Source: Cladorhizidae sp. MBARI D1340-BT2 (taxonomy: Eukaryota > Porifera > Demospongiae > Poecilosclerida > Cladorhizidae). Taken from it: a DNA stretch of 64,000 nt. Location: positions 25,962,370 through 26,026,369 of the forward strand of contig JAQNBH010000009.1 in assembly GCA_028752905.1 (NCBI GenBank). The letters run 5' to 3'. Made by a program: the position numbers and the translations under genes. The notes under the pieces are model-generated. The model worked only from the letters and a program-made list of their open reading frames with translations. It had not been told where the DNA came from and did not search any database. Below, piece by piece: positions 63,663 to 64,000 of the stretch (positions are counted from its first letter, which is position 1; each line of letters begins with the position of its first letter).

Positions 63663-64000
63663 CTACATAAGTACAAAACATCATACATAGAAATCATAAC
63701 TACAAGCAGCACATTCAAGGTATATGCATCCTTTAGCTGAAGGCTTACACCAAAAACCATGTTTATATTTTTATTGTATAAGAATTTGGAAAATAATATA
63801 CCGTATTGCTACAATGTGCAATTTAGAGATTTTGAGCTCCATAAATGTATAATGCGCTCTTAGTTTTGCGTTTTATAATAAGTACCACTAATTATAACAA
63901 GATCGGTTGGCACTTTTCTGCGCACTATCCTGACCATCCAGTACCCTCTGCACATTTTCGTTTGCTCTCCTGATACATCTGATCGATTCCTGCATCTTCA

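Larger units (their letters stand above)
59222..64000 (-). repeat. Arm B of the large inverted duplication
   Basis: The complement of 24297-29006 continues to the right window edge. It includes gypsy gag, primer site, LTR, Ginger 3' flank and Ginger exons 10 to 5. It ends on the left at the hAT junction. Differences include the 48-bp duplication near 60862-60960 and scattered point changes. Confidence 0.9.

Overview
This looks like nuclear DNA of a lower metazoan, most likely a demosponge (inference). It is AT-rich and has no operons. There are GT-AG introns, some only about 50-65 bp long. A Death-domain-like exon sits near repeated-exon debris, and the mobile-element mix (Ginger, Gmr1-like Ty3/gypsy, Penelope, hAT, piggyBac, IS630/Tc1-like) is typical of early animals. 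Apart from a few exons I saw no intact host gene. Most of the window is nested, decayed transposable elements and minisatellites.

Layout. 1-3011: left-edge Ty3/gypsy element (minus strand), its 5' LTR split by a 969-bp hAT with a perfect 8-bp duplication. 3013-3495: 32-bp minisatellite. 3624-8360: a complete but decayed gypsy element (minus) with LTRs and a 5-bp duplication GACAC. 8375-10120: minisatellites. 10640-11180: pseudogene of a CobW/COG0523 metal-chaperone GTPase. 11640-13260: LINE remnant. 13342-15075: IS630/Tc1-like transposon. 15.4-20.8 kb: almost empty. 21080-27079: a multi-exon Ginger-type gene (integrase, GPY/F, Ulp1 protease, PHD finger). 27639-30319: gypsy element with LTR, gag, protease and integrase start, interrupted by a second gypsy (30320-33520, minus) whose pol is nearly open. 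35.4 kb: Death-like exon. 38.3-40.9 kb: array of duplicated small exons. 41.3-44.9 kb: minisatellite split by a small TIR transposon, then gypsy gag split by a hAT. 44.9-46.2 kb: Penelope RT fragment and a satellite. 48.2-55.3 kb: local tandem duplications, one copy split by a piggyBac derivative, ending in a PHD fragment. 57.1-57.8 kb: an unrecognised spliced gene. 58.6-64.0 kb: an inverted second copy of the 24.3-29.0 kb block, cut by a hAT 3' end.

Two themes connect the window. First, the pol genes whose order can be read place integrase before reverse transcriptase (the Gmr1-like order), and five elements carry a primer site matching the 3' end of tRNA-Leu. Second, the two Ginger copies encode an integrase joined to a SUMO-type cysteine protease and a PHD chromatin reader. 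They lie about 30 kb apart in opposite orientation and share the same adjacent gypsy insertion, so the whole block was duplicated after that insertion.
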